In this document: positions 1 through 6,928 of the stretch, piece by piece
How positions within the stretch are numbered: position 1 is the first letter of the stretch
Layout: the number at the start of each line of letters is the position of its first letter
Assembly (NCBI GenBank): GCA_029547805.1
Contig: JAKPOP010000010.1
Location: 397,675-461,674 of the forward strand
DNA from: Deltaproteobacteria bacterium
Lineage (GTDB): Bacteria > Myxococcota_A > UBA9042 > DTJE01
Reading direction: 5' to 3'
DNA: 64,000 nucleotides
Notes under the pieces: model-generated
What the model was told of the DNA's origin: nothing
The model's input: the letters and a program-made list of their open reading frames with translations, nothing else
Database searches by the model: none
Program-made: the position numbers and the translations under genes

Positions 1-95
1 AACATTACCACGACCTTGACGGACCGCCAGGGGACTTCTGCCATGGAAACCGGTAAACTGCCTCCGTCTCCAATCGCCCCGGAAGGGAGAAGCAG

Positions 96-692
96 GTGAA
101 GATGGGGTTCCTGAGTTCGGGCCTGTTCTGGGGAGTGCTGCTCATCCTGCTGGGACTGTCGGTGATCCTGAAGGCGGTCTTCCACATCGACCTCCCGCTG
201 TTTCGGATCCTGTTCGCGGTGCTGCTGATCTACCTGGGAGTCCGGGTCCTGGTCGGGGAGCGGGGATGTGGCCCTGGTGGCCACTCGGTCCTCTTTGGGC
301 GGCAGGACCTGCGGCCGGTGGACGGACAGGATCGCTACGCCATCATCTTCGCCCAGGGGTCCCTGGACCTGTCGGAACTCGCCGCCGCGGGGACGTCCCG
401 GACCATCGAGTTGTCCACGATCTTCGGAGAGGGGCGCCTCATCGTGCCACAGGGGGTCCCCTTTCGCATCGAGGCCTCGGCGGCCTTCGCCAGTGTCCGG
501 CTGCCGAATGGCAACAGCGTGGCCTTCGGGACGATGCGCCACGCCGACAACTGGACAGACGGAGGCCCCGGACTGGACCTCCGGGTCCATGCCGTGTTCG
601 GAGAAGTGACCGTCGAGGTGCGGAACACGCCGGACACGCCGGTCCCGGACCCCCGAGAACCGGTCCCTCCGGACCCGCCGCCGTCCACCTGA
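96..692 (+). CDS. LiaF-like membrane protein
   Basis: This 198-residue protein starts at GTG with a purine-rich GGAAGGGAGA just upstream; an ATG two codons later is an alternative start. Two hydrophobic helices (about residues 6-28 and 36-54) are followed by a soluble beta-rich domain with repeated small-residue strands such as TIFGEGRLIVP and AVFGEVTVEV. That layout matches LiaF / cell-wall-active antibiotic response proteins, whose C-terminal domain senses or transmits envelope stress. The last 25 residues are Pro-Asp rich. No sensor kinase or response regulator lies beside it, so a regulatory role is only inferred from the fold. It appears to be monocistronic, since yceD has its own promoter. 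Confidence 0.7.
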   Translation: MKMGFLSSGLFWGVLLILLGLSVILKAVFHIDLPLFRILFAVLLIYLGVRVLVGERGCGPGGHSVLFGRQDLRPVDGQDRYAIIFAQGSLDLSELAAAGTSRTIELSTIFGEGRLIVPQGVPFRIEASAAFASVRLPNGNSVAFGTMRHADNWTDGGPGLDLRVHAVFGEVTVEVRNTPDTPVPDPREPVPPDPPPST

Positions 693-727
693 ACCACCGG
701 CCGCCCCCCCCTTCCGTCGAGGAACAT

Positions 728-743
728 GCCGCCCCGGGGCGGC
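728..743. repeat. 16-bp perfect GC palindrome
   Basis: GCCGCCCCGGGGCGGC lies between the LiaF-like gene and yceD and directly abuts the -35 element of the yceD promoter. It could fold as a short terminator stem for the upstream gene (only TT and no U-run follow) or be a protein-binding operator. The function is not decided by sequence. Confidence 0.4.
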
Positions 744-772
744 TTGACTTGGAGGCCCGGTTGCCGTAGATT
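744..772 (+). promoter_or_regulatory. sigma70-type promoter for yceD-rpmF operon
   Basis: TTGACT and TAGATT are separated by 17 bases, a near-consensus vegetative promoter. Transcription would start near 779, leaving a leader of about 43 bases before the yceD ATG. It probably drives yceD, rpmF, rpiB, nrdR and ribD, because no other gap in that run is large enough for a separate promoter. Confidence 0.7.
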
Positions 773-821
773 GCGCCGCTCCGGATCGGGGTCTTCCTGC
801 GTCCGGAAACCAGGAGGGGCG

Positions 822-1346
822 ATGCTCCGCTTCGTCGTCGAGGAGATCCCCGAGAGCGGGCTTGAGGTCCATCACCACATGGACCCGACCTGGATCTCCC
901 CGCTGATGGGTCCTCAGTTCTCCCCCGGGACCGAGGGCCTCGACCTGACCGCAGACCTGACCCGGGCGGACCGGCTGGTGCTGGTCCAGGGACGGATCGC
1001 GGGCCATGCCACGTTCCAGTGCAGTCGATGCCTGGCCGAGTCGCCCTGGACCGTCGAGGTGTCCTTCCGGCACCTCTTCGTCGAGGACGAGGTCCATGCC
1101 CGGCGCTTCCCGGGGGAGGTCTCGGAGGGAGACGAGATGGAGACCTCCCCCTACCAGGACGGGGTCGTGGACCTGGAGCCCCTGCTGGCGGAGGAGCTGG
1201 TCCTGTCCCTGCCCCAGGCGCCGCTGTGTTCAGAGGCCTGCCGCGGCCTCTGCCAGCGATGCGGCAAGAACCTGAACGAAGGTCCCTGCGGTTGCCCCGC
1301 CGAGGAAGAGGACCCCCGCTGGGCCCCGTTGAAACGGATCCACTAG
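822..1346 (+). CDS. yceD: YceD/DUF177 family protein
   Basis: This is a 174-residue DUF177 (YceD) protein, a family encoded next to rpmF in many bacteria and linked to 23S rRNA and large-subunit maturation. Seen here are the family CxxC at Cys67/Cys70 in the central GRIxGxxxxxCSRCL segment, and a second cysteine cluster at Cys136, 140, 144 and 147 (CxxxC, then CxxC) resembling a zinc site, found in many Gram-positive and deltaproteobacterial members. The start is the ATG after AGGAGG (812-817); the frame stays open upstream but without a better signal. rpmF follows after 10 bases, the conserved order. Confidence 0.88.
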   Translation: MLRFVVEEIPESGLEVHHHMDPTWISPLMGPQFSPGTEGLDLTADLTRADRLVLVQGRIAGHATFQCSRCLAESPWTVEVSFRHLFVEDEVHARRFPGEVSEGDEMETSPYQDGVVDLEPLLAEELVLSLPQAPLCSEACRGLCQRCGKNLNEGPCGCPAEEEDPRWAPLKRIH

Positions 1347-1356
1347 GAGGAGTTCC

Positions 1357-1542
1357 ATGGCCGTCCCGAAGAAGAAGACCTCCAAGGCGCGTCGGGATTC
1401 CCGCCGGGCCACTCACGACAAGGTGACGCTGAAGTCCCTCGTGTCGTGCAGTCGCTGCGGGGAGCCGCGTCTGCCCCACCGGGCCTGCCCGAAGTGCGGC
1501 TTCTACAAGGACCGCATCGTCCCCGGCGTCGCGGAAGGGTGA
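1357..1542 (+). CDS. rpmF: 50S ribosomal protein L32
   Basis: This 61-residue protein begins MAVPKKKTSKARR, the hallmark L32 N-terminus. Two CxxC pairs (CSRCG near residue 31 and CPKCG near residue 44) make it the zinc-binding form. L32 is a small basic protein of the large ribosomal subunit. AGGAGG precedes the ATG, and the gene sits between yceD and rpiB with very short spacers, so it is cotranscribed. Length is normal for the family. Confidence 0.97.
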   Translation: MAVPKKKTSKARRDSRRATHDKVTLKSLVSCSRCGEPRLPHRACPKCGFYKDRIVPGVAEG

Positions 1543-1546
1543 CCCG

Positions 1547-1996
1547 ATGCGGGTGGCGGTGGGCGCGGACCATGCCGGGTACGCCCTGAAGACCGCCCTG
1601 GCGGACCATCTCCGGGGACAGGGCGTTGGGGTCCTGGACCTCGGCACCGACGACGACGCGACGCCCGTCGATTATCCCGATTTCGCAGCCAGCGTGGCAC
1701 GATCCGTGGCCCGGGGGGAGGCGGACTTCGGCCTGCTGTGCTGCGGAACGGGCATCGGGATGTCCATCGCGGCGAACAAGGTCCCGGGGATCCGCGCGGC
1801 CGTGGTCCACGATCGGCAGACGGCGGTGCTGGCCAGGACCCACAACTGGGCCAACGTCCTCTGCCTGGGAGGGCGCCTGCTGTCGATCCCCGAGGCCATC
1901 GCCATGCTGGACGCCTTCCTGCAGGCCACCCCCGAGGAACGTCATCAAGGACGGATCCGGAAGATCGGGAACCTGGAGGAGGAGGCCGGGCGATGA
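1547..1996 (+). CDS. rpiB: Ribose 5-phosphate isomerase B
   Basis: RpiB interconverts ribose 5-phosphate and ribulose 5-phosphate in the non-oxidative pentose phosphate pathway. The 149-residue sequence has the family N-terminus (AVGADHAGY, residues 4-12) and the active-site loop LLCCGTGIGMSIAANK around residues 63-78, with the catalytic Cys at 65/66. Length matches the usual 145-150 residues. The start lies 4 bases after the rpmF stop. Its stop overlaps the nrdR start (ATGA), which suggests translational coupling. Together with ribD and ribE this supplies the pentose substrate side of riboflavin synthesis. Confidence 0.96.
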   Translation: MRVAVGADHAGYALKTALADHLRGQGVGVLDLGTDDDATPVDYPDFAASVARSVARGEADFGLLCCGTGIGMSIAANKVPGIRAAVVHDRQTAVLARTHNWANVLCLGGRLLSIPEAIAMLDAFLQATPEERHQGRIRKIGNLEEEAGR

Positions 1997-2493
1997 GGTG
2001 CCCCTTCTGCGGCCATCCCGACAGCCGGGTCGTGGACTCCCGGGAGGCCTCGGAGGGGGCCGCGATTCGCCGTCGGCGCCTCTGCCCCGTCTGTTCCCGG
2101 CGGTTCACCACCTACGAGCGCCGGGAAGAGTTCGCGCCCCGGGTGATCAAGCGCGATGGACGCCGGGAGGAGTTCCGTCGCCAGAAGGTCCTGGAGGGAC
2201 TCCAGCGGGCCTGCGAGAAGCGGGCCGTCTCCCAGGAGGAACTGGACCGCTTCGTGGACACCCTGCTGCTCAAGATCCAGGACCAGATTCTGACCGAGGT
2301 CGAGACCCGCTGGATTGGCGAGCAGGTGATGGCCTTCTTGAAGGAGCGGGACCCGGTGGCCTACGTGCGCTTCGCAAGCGTCTATCGCCGATTCACGGAC
2401 CTCACGGCCTTCGAGGAGGAGATCCGGGACCTCCTGAGCGCCCGGGTCGGCCACGCCCGGCGGTCTCGACGAGGAACCGGGGGGCCTCCATGA
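1993..2493 (+). CDS. nrdR: Transcriptional repressor NrdR
   Basis: NrdR is a zinc-ribbon and ATP-cone repressor of ribonucleotide reductase genes. The 166-residue protein has the N-terminal zinc finger (Cys3, Cys6, Cys31, Cys34) with the family words SRVVDSR and RRRLCPVCSRRFTTYER, then an ATP-cone from about 47 to 137. It ends in an Arg-rich tail longer than the canonical 150-155 residues. The start is fixed by the ATGA overlap with rpiB, and the stop overlaps the ribD start in the same way. No NrdR-box candidate was identified in the window, so its targets are presumably elsewhere. Confidence 0.96.
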   Translation: MRCPFCGHPDSRVVDSREASEGAAIRRRRLCPVCSRRFTTYERREEFAPRVIKRDGRREEFRRQKVLEGLQRACEKRAVSQEELDRFVDTLLLKIQDQILTEVETRWIGEQVMAFLKERDPVAYVRFASVYRRFTDLTAFEEEIRDLLSARVGHARRSRRGTGGPP

Positions 2494-3593
2494 CCGGGTC
2501 CCACGAGGCCCTGATGGCCCGGGCCCTCCAGTTGGCCCTCCGAGGCCGGGGGACCGTGAGCCCGAACCCCATGGTCGGCGCGGTGATCGCCCGGGACGGG
2601 AAGGTGGTGGCCGAGGGGTGGCACCACCAGGTCGGCGGGGACCACGCCGAGGTGGACGCCCTCAAGAAGGCCCGGGAGGCCGCTCGAGGGGCCGACCTCT
2701 ATGTGAACCTGGAGCCCTGCTGCCATTTCGGCCGGACCCCGCCATGCACCCGGGCCCTGCTGGAGGCTGGACTGCGGCGGGTCTTCATCGCCCACCAGGA
2801 CCCGAATCCCCTGGTCGCCGGGCAGGGCATCGAGACGCTGCGACGGGCCGGCATGGAGGTACACGTGGGGCTGCTGGAGCCCCGGGCCCGGGAGGTGAAC
2901 GCCCCCTTCCTGACCTGGATCACCCGCGGTCGCCCCTTTGTGGTCCTCAAGATGGCCGTCACGCTGGATGGGCGGGTGGCCGACCGGGAGGGCCGTTCCC
3001 GCTGGGTCTCCTCGGAGGCCTCCCGCCGGGAGGTCCACCGCCTCCGGTCCTGGTTCGACGCCGTGATGGTCGGGGCCGGCACCGTGGTCCGGGACGACCC
3101 CCTGCTGCTGCCGACGCTGGTCCGTCCCCGGAGCCGACTCAAGCGCATCGTGGCCGACCTGGACGGCCGCACCCCCCTGGACGCCCGCCTGCTGGGCACC
3201 ATCGACCGGGGGCCCGTGGCCATCGCCGTGGCCGCCGGCGCGCCCCGGGCCCAGGCCTACCAGCAGCGAGGCGCAGAGGTGCTGGAGGTCCCGGCGACCG
3301 CCGACGGCCTGGACCTCCAGACGCTTCTCCAGACACTGGGCAGACAGGAGATCACCTCGCTGCTGATCGAGGGGGGACCGACCCTGACCCGGAGTCTGCT
3401 GGGGGCGGGACTGGTGGATCGGGTCTGGCTCTTCGTGGCCCCGCGGCTCCTGGGGGATCCCCAGGCCCCGGCCTGGGTCTCCGACCTGGGCCTTCGGGAC
3501 CTTCCGTCCGCGCTTCCCTTCGAGATCCTCCGGACCCGTCGGATCGGCCCGGACGTCTGCATCGAACTGCGGCCCGCCCCGGTTTCCGGGTGA
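2490..3593 (+). CDS. ribD: Riboflavin biosynthesis deaminase/reductase RibD
   Basis: This bifunctional enzyme deaminates the 2,5-diamino-pyrimidinone phosphate from GTP and then reduces its ribose chain. The 367-residue protein has an N-terminal CMP-deaminase-like domain with the zinc ligands HAE (His52, Glu54) and PCCHFGRTPPC (Cys77, Cys86). A reductase domain follows from about residue 145 (KMAVTLDGRVA, then GAGTVVRDDP and IEGGPTL). Length is standard. The ATG overlaps the nrdR stop. ribE follows 60 bases later but has its own promoter-like element; ribBA, ribH and nusB, which often follow, are not in this window. Confidence 0.96.
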   Translation: MTGSHEALMARALQLALRGRGTVSPNPMVGAVIARDGKVVAEGWHHQVGGDHAEVDALKKAREAARGADLYVNLEPCCHFGRTPPCTRALLEAGLRRVFIAHQDPNPLVAGQGIETLRRAGMEVHVGLLEPRAREVNAPFLTWITRGRPFVVLKMAVTLDGRVADREGRSRWVSSEASRREVHRLRSWFDAVMVGAGTVVRDDPLLLPTLVRPRSRLKRIVADLDGRTPLDARLLGTIDRGPVAIAVAAGAPRAQAYQQRGAEVLEVPATADGLDLQTLLQTLGRQEITSLLIEGGPTLTRSLLGAGLVDRVWLFVAPRLLGDPQAPAWVSDLGLRDLPSALPFEILRTRRIGPDVCIELRPAPVSG

Positions 3594-3621
3594 GGGGCGG
3601 GTCCCTCTCTCCGACAGGCCC

Positions 3622-3632
3622 GTGCTAGACTC
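3622..3632 (+). promoter_or_regulatory. Extended -10 element upstream of ribE
   Basis: TGCTAGACT forms an extended -10 (TGn plus TAGACT) about 22 bases before the ribE ATG, with no good -35. The 12-base word CGTGCTAGACTC recurs exactly upstream of pduS at 57743-57754. It would give ribE and the sigma / anti-sigma pair their own transcript. Confidence 0.45.
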
Positions 3633-3653
3633 GGCCCCGGCGAAGGGGGGTCC

Positions 3654-4322
3654 ATGTTCACGGGCATCATCCAGGTCCTCGGGGTGATCCAGGAGGTGCG
3701 CCCGGCCCGAGGCGGAGCCCTGCTGGAGGTCCAGGGGACGCTGCCCGGAGAGCCCTTGGCCCTGGGGGAGAGCATCGCCGTCTCGGGTCCCTGCCTGACG
3801 GTCCAGGCGGTTCGAGGCGGCGGCTTCGCGGTCTTCGCCTCCGAGGAGACCCTCCGGCGCACCACGCTCCAGTCGGCCCGGGCGGGCCGCCCGGTGAACC
3901 TGGAACGGGCCCTGCGGCTGGGGGACCGCCTGGGAGGGCACCTGGTCACGGGCCACGTGGATGGCATCGGGAGGCTCCAGCAGGCCACTCCCGTCGGGGA
4001 GGCCCGGCAACTGGCCTTCCGGATGCCCCCGGACCTCCGCCCCCTGATCGCCCAGAAGGGGTCCATCGCCGTGGACGGCGTCAGCCTCACGGTGAACGAG
4101 GTCCGGGGCGATCGCTTCACGGTGATGGTCATCCCCCACACCCTGGCGGCGACCACGCTGGGCCACCTCCGGGTCGGGGACGAGGTGAACCTCGAGGCCG
4201 ATCCCCTGGCCCGGTACGTCCACGCCACACTGGCCGGGTCCGGTGGGGAGACCCCATCGCGCCTGGAGGCCCTGCTGGGCCTCGACTCCCACCGGACCGA
4301 CGGTCCCCGGGGGTCCCGGTGA
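3654..4322 (+). CDS. ribE: Riboflavin synthase alpha subunit
   Basis: Riboflavin synthase dismutates two 6,7-dimethyl-8-ribityllumazine molecules into riboflavin and a pyrimidinedione. The 222-residue protein begins with the diagnostic MFTGIIQ and contains two tandem lumazine-binding repeats (about 1-97 and 98-195), each with a GxSxxVxGxxLTV-type motif: SIAVSGPCLTVQ in the first and SIAVDGVSLTVNEV in the second. HLVTGHVDG lies at the start of the second repeat. The C-terminus is a little longer than usual. Its stop overlaps the GTG of the downstream ECF sigma factor, an unusual coupling of a vitamin gene to a regulator. Confidence 0.95.
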   Translation: MFTGIIQVLGVIQEVRPARGGALLEVQGTLPGEPLALGESIAVSGPCLTVQAVRGGGFAVFASEETLRRTTLQSARAGRPVNLERALRLGDRLGGHLVTGHVDGIGRLQQATPVGEARQLAFRMPPDLRPLIAQKGSIAVDGVSLTVNEVRGDRFTVMVIPHTLAATTLGHLRVGDEVNLEADPLARYVHATLAGSGGETPSRLEALLGLDSHRTDGPRGSR

Positions 4323-5011
4323 TTCGCCTGGGAGCCCTGCCGCTGCTGCTGTTCCTGGTCCAACGATTTCGCCGCTCGTCCGTCGATCTCCTCCGGGGCC
4401 TGTCCGACGAGGACCTCTACCGGCGCTTCGCCGAAGGCGAGGAGGAGGCGTTCGAGGTGCTGCTGCAACGACACGGCGACCAGGTCCACGGCTACCTGTT
4501 CCGGTACTTCGGCGACCGGGAACTGGCGGCGGACCTCTCCCAGGAGGTCTTCCTCCGGGTGGTCGCCTCCGCCCGGGAGTTCCGGGGGGAGTCCTCGTTC
4601 CGGACCTTCCTGTTCCGCATCGTCCGCAACCTCTGCATCGATCACGTCCGGAGCCGTGCCGCGCGCCCGCCGGTCGATTCCCTGGACCGGGCGACCGGCG
4701 AGGACCCCGAGGGCCCTTCGATGGGCGATCGCGTGGCGGGACCGGGTCCCGACCCCTCGGCCGGCACCTTCTCCGGGGAACTGCAGGCGGCCCTGGAAGC
4801 GGCGTTGGCCCAGTTGAGCCCGGGTCTCCGGGAGGTCTTCCTGATGCGGGCCGTGGAGGGCTTGCGCTTCCCGGAGATCGCCGCGATCCTGGGCGTGAAC
4901 GAGAACACCGTCCGGGGACAGATGCACACCGCCGTGACGCGCCTGCGGCGGCAGATGGGGGCCTTCGACGGGGAACCGGAGGAGGGCAAGGAGAGCGGAG
5001 GATCGCCTTGA
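4319..5011 (+). CDS. ECF-type RNA polymerase sigma factor
   Basis: This 230-residue extracytoplasmic-function sigma factor (RpoE-like) has region 2 at about residues 30-100 (LLQRHGDQVHGYLFRYFGD, then DLSQEVFLRV) and region 4 at about 160-215 with a helix-turn-helix (LRFPEIAAILGVNENTVRGQ). An acidic Pro-Gly linker separates them. The GTG start overlaps the ribE stop; the first 20 residues are unusually hydrophobic for a sigma factor, so a later start is possible. Its stop overlaps the next ATG, so it is coupled to its probable anti-sigma partner. Target promoters are unknown. Confidence 0.88.
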   Translation: MIRLGALPLLLFLVQRFRRSSVDLLRGLSDEDLYRRFAEGEEEAFEVLLQRHGDQVHGYLFRYFGDRELAADLSQEVFLRVVASAREFRGESSFRTFLFRIVRNLCIDHVRSRAARPPVDSLDRATGEDPEGPSMGDRVAGPGPDPSAGTFSGELQAALEAALAQLSPGLREVFLMRAVEGLRFPEIAAILGVNENTVRGQMHTAVTRLRRQMGAFDGEPEEGKESGGSP

Positions 5012-6135
5012 TGACCCGGGACGAGGCACAGGATCGCCTGTGGGAACTGGTCTTCGGCGATCTGCCGCCGGAGGATGCCCAGGCCCTCGAGGCCGTCGTC
5101 CAGCAGGACCCGGAACTGGCCCGGGACCTGGAGGCCCTCCGGGCCATGGAACAGGCCAGCCGGTCCCTCCCGGCGCCCCCGCTTCCCCGGGAGGTTCGAA
5201 GGCGGATTCTCCGGGAGGCCCGCCGGAGGGTCCGAGGGTCCGAGGCCCCATCGTTCTGGCAGCGGTGGGTGGGCTGGTCCCCGGTGGCGATGGCCGCCGC
5301 GGCGACCGTCGCGATCGCGGTGGTGGGTGCCCACCTCTGGCAGCGCCAGCAGGAGACCTTGTCGATCCGGGGACCCGAGGGGCTCCCGGGGATCGCGGTC
5401 CGCCAGGCCGAGGCGCCGGCGGCGAGAGAGGAGCCCTCCCCGAAAGGCGAGGCTGCCGGCGAGGGTGCCGAGGTCCGGGCCCTGGCATCCGGGGCAGCGG
5501 TCCCGGAAGCGGAGGCCGGACAGGATCAGGGGCCCAGGACCCTGACGGCGCCGGCGCCGACGATAGAGGCCGGGGGCAAGGCCGGACCGGCCCGGACCTC
5601 CCGCCCGGTGGTCCCGGCCCCGGGCCGGAAGGCGCCAGCCGGCAAGAGGCCAGAGGCCGCCCCGGAACAGGCCCCCCAGGCGCCGCCCTGGGACATGGAC
5701 CGCTTCCGTCCGGTCGATGCGGTCACCGGCGGTGGAGGCCTGCTGGGAACGGCCGCTCCGCAGGAGCCGACCCGAGGGGCCGGCGGCCTCGGGCGGGGAC
5801 CCGCGGAGCGGAAGGCCACCCGGGCACCGGCCCAGGCGGCACCGGCGGCCATGCCCGAATCCCGGGAACGGGAAGCGGGAGCGCGGGAGGAGGCCCCTCG
5901 ATGTCCGGACCGGGTGCGGACCCTCCGGGCCGAGGGGCGCCGCGGGGAGGCCCTGGCCGTGGCCCGGGTCTGCCTGGATGGGGAACTGGCCGGGGAGGAC
6001 CTGCTGGAGACGCTGGACCTGGCGGCCCGGATCGCCCGGGAACTGGGCCGGACCGAGGAGGCGGACGAGTACCTGCGGCGCCTGAGGGCCCTCCCCGGGG
6101 GAGAGGACCGGGCCCGCCGCATCCTCACTCCCTGA
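5011..6135 (+). CDS. Probable transmembrane anti-sigma factor
   Basis: This 374-residue protein is coupled to the ECF sigma gene by a one-base overlap. Residues 1-85 form a charged helical cytoplasmic segment (FGDLPPEDAQALEAVVQQDPE) like anti-sigma domains but lacking the HxxxCxxC zinc motif. One membrane helix follows (about 92-112). The long extracytoplasmic part is rich in Ala, Pro, Glu and Gly and probably disordered until about residue 290. The last 80 residues look like short TPR-type helices (EARRGEALAVARVCLDG-like pattern). The sigma-binding role is inferred from position and topology. The low-complexity region could act as a periplasmic sensor or spacer. Confidence 0.65.
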   Translation: MTRDEAQDRLWELVFGDLPPEDAQALEAVVQQDPELARDLEALRAMEQASRSLPAPPLPREVRRRILREARRRVRGSEAPSFWQRWVGWSPVAMAAAATVAIAVVGAHLWQRQQETLSIRGPEGLPGIAVRQAEAPAAREEPSPKGEAAGEGAEVRALASGAAVPEAEAGQDQGPRTLTAPAPTIEAGGKAGPARTSRPVVPAPGRKAPAGKRPEAAPEQAPQAPPWDMDRFRPVDAVTGGGGLLGTAAPQEPTRGAGGLGRGPAERKATRAPAQAAPAAMPESREREAGAREEAPRCPDRVRTLRAEGRRGEALAVARVCLDGELAGEDLLETLDLAARIARELGRTEEADEYLRRLRALPGGEDRARRILTP

Positions 6136-6157
6136 TCAGACACCGGGGTTCCCGAGA

Positions 6158-6838
6158 TCACCGCGTCGTGTCGGCGCCCCAGATCACCTTGTGCCACTGG
6201 AGTCCCAGGCGGATCGGCCGACCCGACTCCAGCACCCACCGGGCCACCTCGGACGGATCCAGGGCCCCGAAGGCGGGCGTCGCGAAGACCGCTCCGACCC
6301 GGTCCCAGACCCCGGTCTGGTCGGCCCAGGCCAGGGCCCACTGGAACTCCCGCCGGTCCCGGACCACGAACTTCACCTGGTCCGCCGGGCCCAGACGGCT
6401 GAGGTTGCCGGGCCAGAGATGGGGCGCCGGGGGCACGGGGTCCTCCGGCGCCCAGGGGAGGTCGGGGCGATGCACCCAGGGCGTCTTCACGTCCACCACC
6501 CGGGCCGTCCCGGCCGGCAGCATCCCAAGGTCCCGGGTGCCATTCGTGAAGACCTGCACGGCGATCCCCCGGTCCAGCAGGCCCCGGGCCAGGTCCGCGA
6601 CCTCCGGTTGCAGCAGTGGTTCCCCGCCGGTCAGGCACGCCAGGGAGGTCTCCCAGGCCAGCACCTCGGCCAGCACCTCCCGCCAGTCCCGTTCCACCCC
6701 CGCAGCCATCTCCTGGGCCGGTCTCGTGTCGCACCAGGGGCACCGGAGGTTGCACCCCGCAAGACGCACGAAGACGCAGGGGCGTCCCGCCTCGATTCCT
6801 TCTCCCTGCAGCGATCGGAAGACCTCGAAGACCCGCAT
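6158..6838 (-). CDS. queE: 7-carboxy-7-deazaguanine synthase QueE
   Basis: QueE is a radical SAM enzyme that turns 6-carboxytetrahydropterin into 7-carboxy-7-deazaguanine in the queuosine (preQ0) pathway. The 226-residue protein has the N-terminal substrate motif SLQGEG (residues 9-14), the cluster motif Cys29-x3-Cys33-x2-Cys36 (CNLRCPWCDT) and the SAM-binding TGGEPLLQ near residue 70, plus VFTNGT. Length is normal. No queC, queD or queF lies beside it. It converges with the anti-sigma gene, with only 22 bases between them. Confidence 0.93.
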   Translation of the reverse strand: MRVFEVFRSLQGEGIEAGRPCVFVRLAGCNLRCPWCDTRPAQEMAAGVERDWREVLAEVLAWETSLACLTGGEPLLQPEVADLARGLLDRGIAVQVFTNGTRDLGMLPAGTARVVDVKTPWVHRPDLPWAPEDPVPPAPHLWPGNLSRLGPADQVKFVVRDRREFQWALAWADQTGVWDRVGAVFATPAFGALDPSEVARWVLESGRPIRLGLQWHKVIWGADTTR

Positions 6839-6928
6839 GGGGCAATCCTAGCGCCTTTCGGCCAGGCCAGGATCGCCGGGGCCTCCGAAACCGACTATGC
6901 TTCCCTGGACTTCTGCCGGGAGCACCCG

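Noticed and set aside
2382-5147. A long minus-strand reading frame of about 920 codons across ribD, ribE and the sigma gene
   Set aside because: It mirrors real plus-strand genes; the high GC content keeps the opposite frame open, and the product is Arg-Pro-Gly rich without domains.
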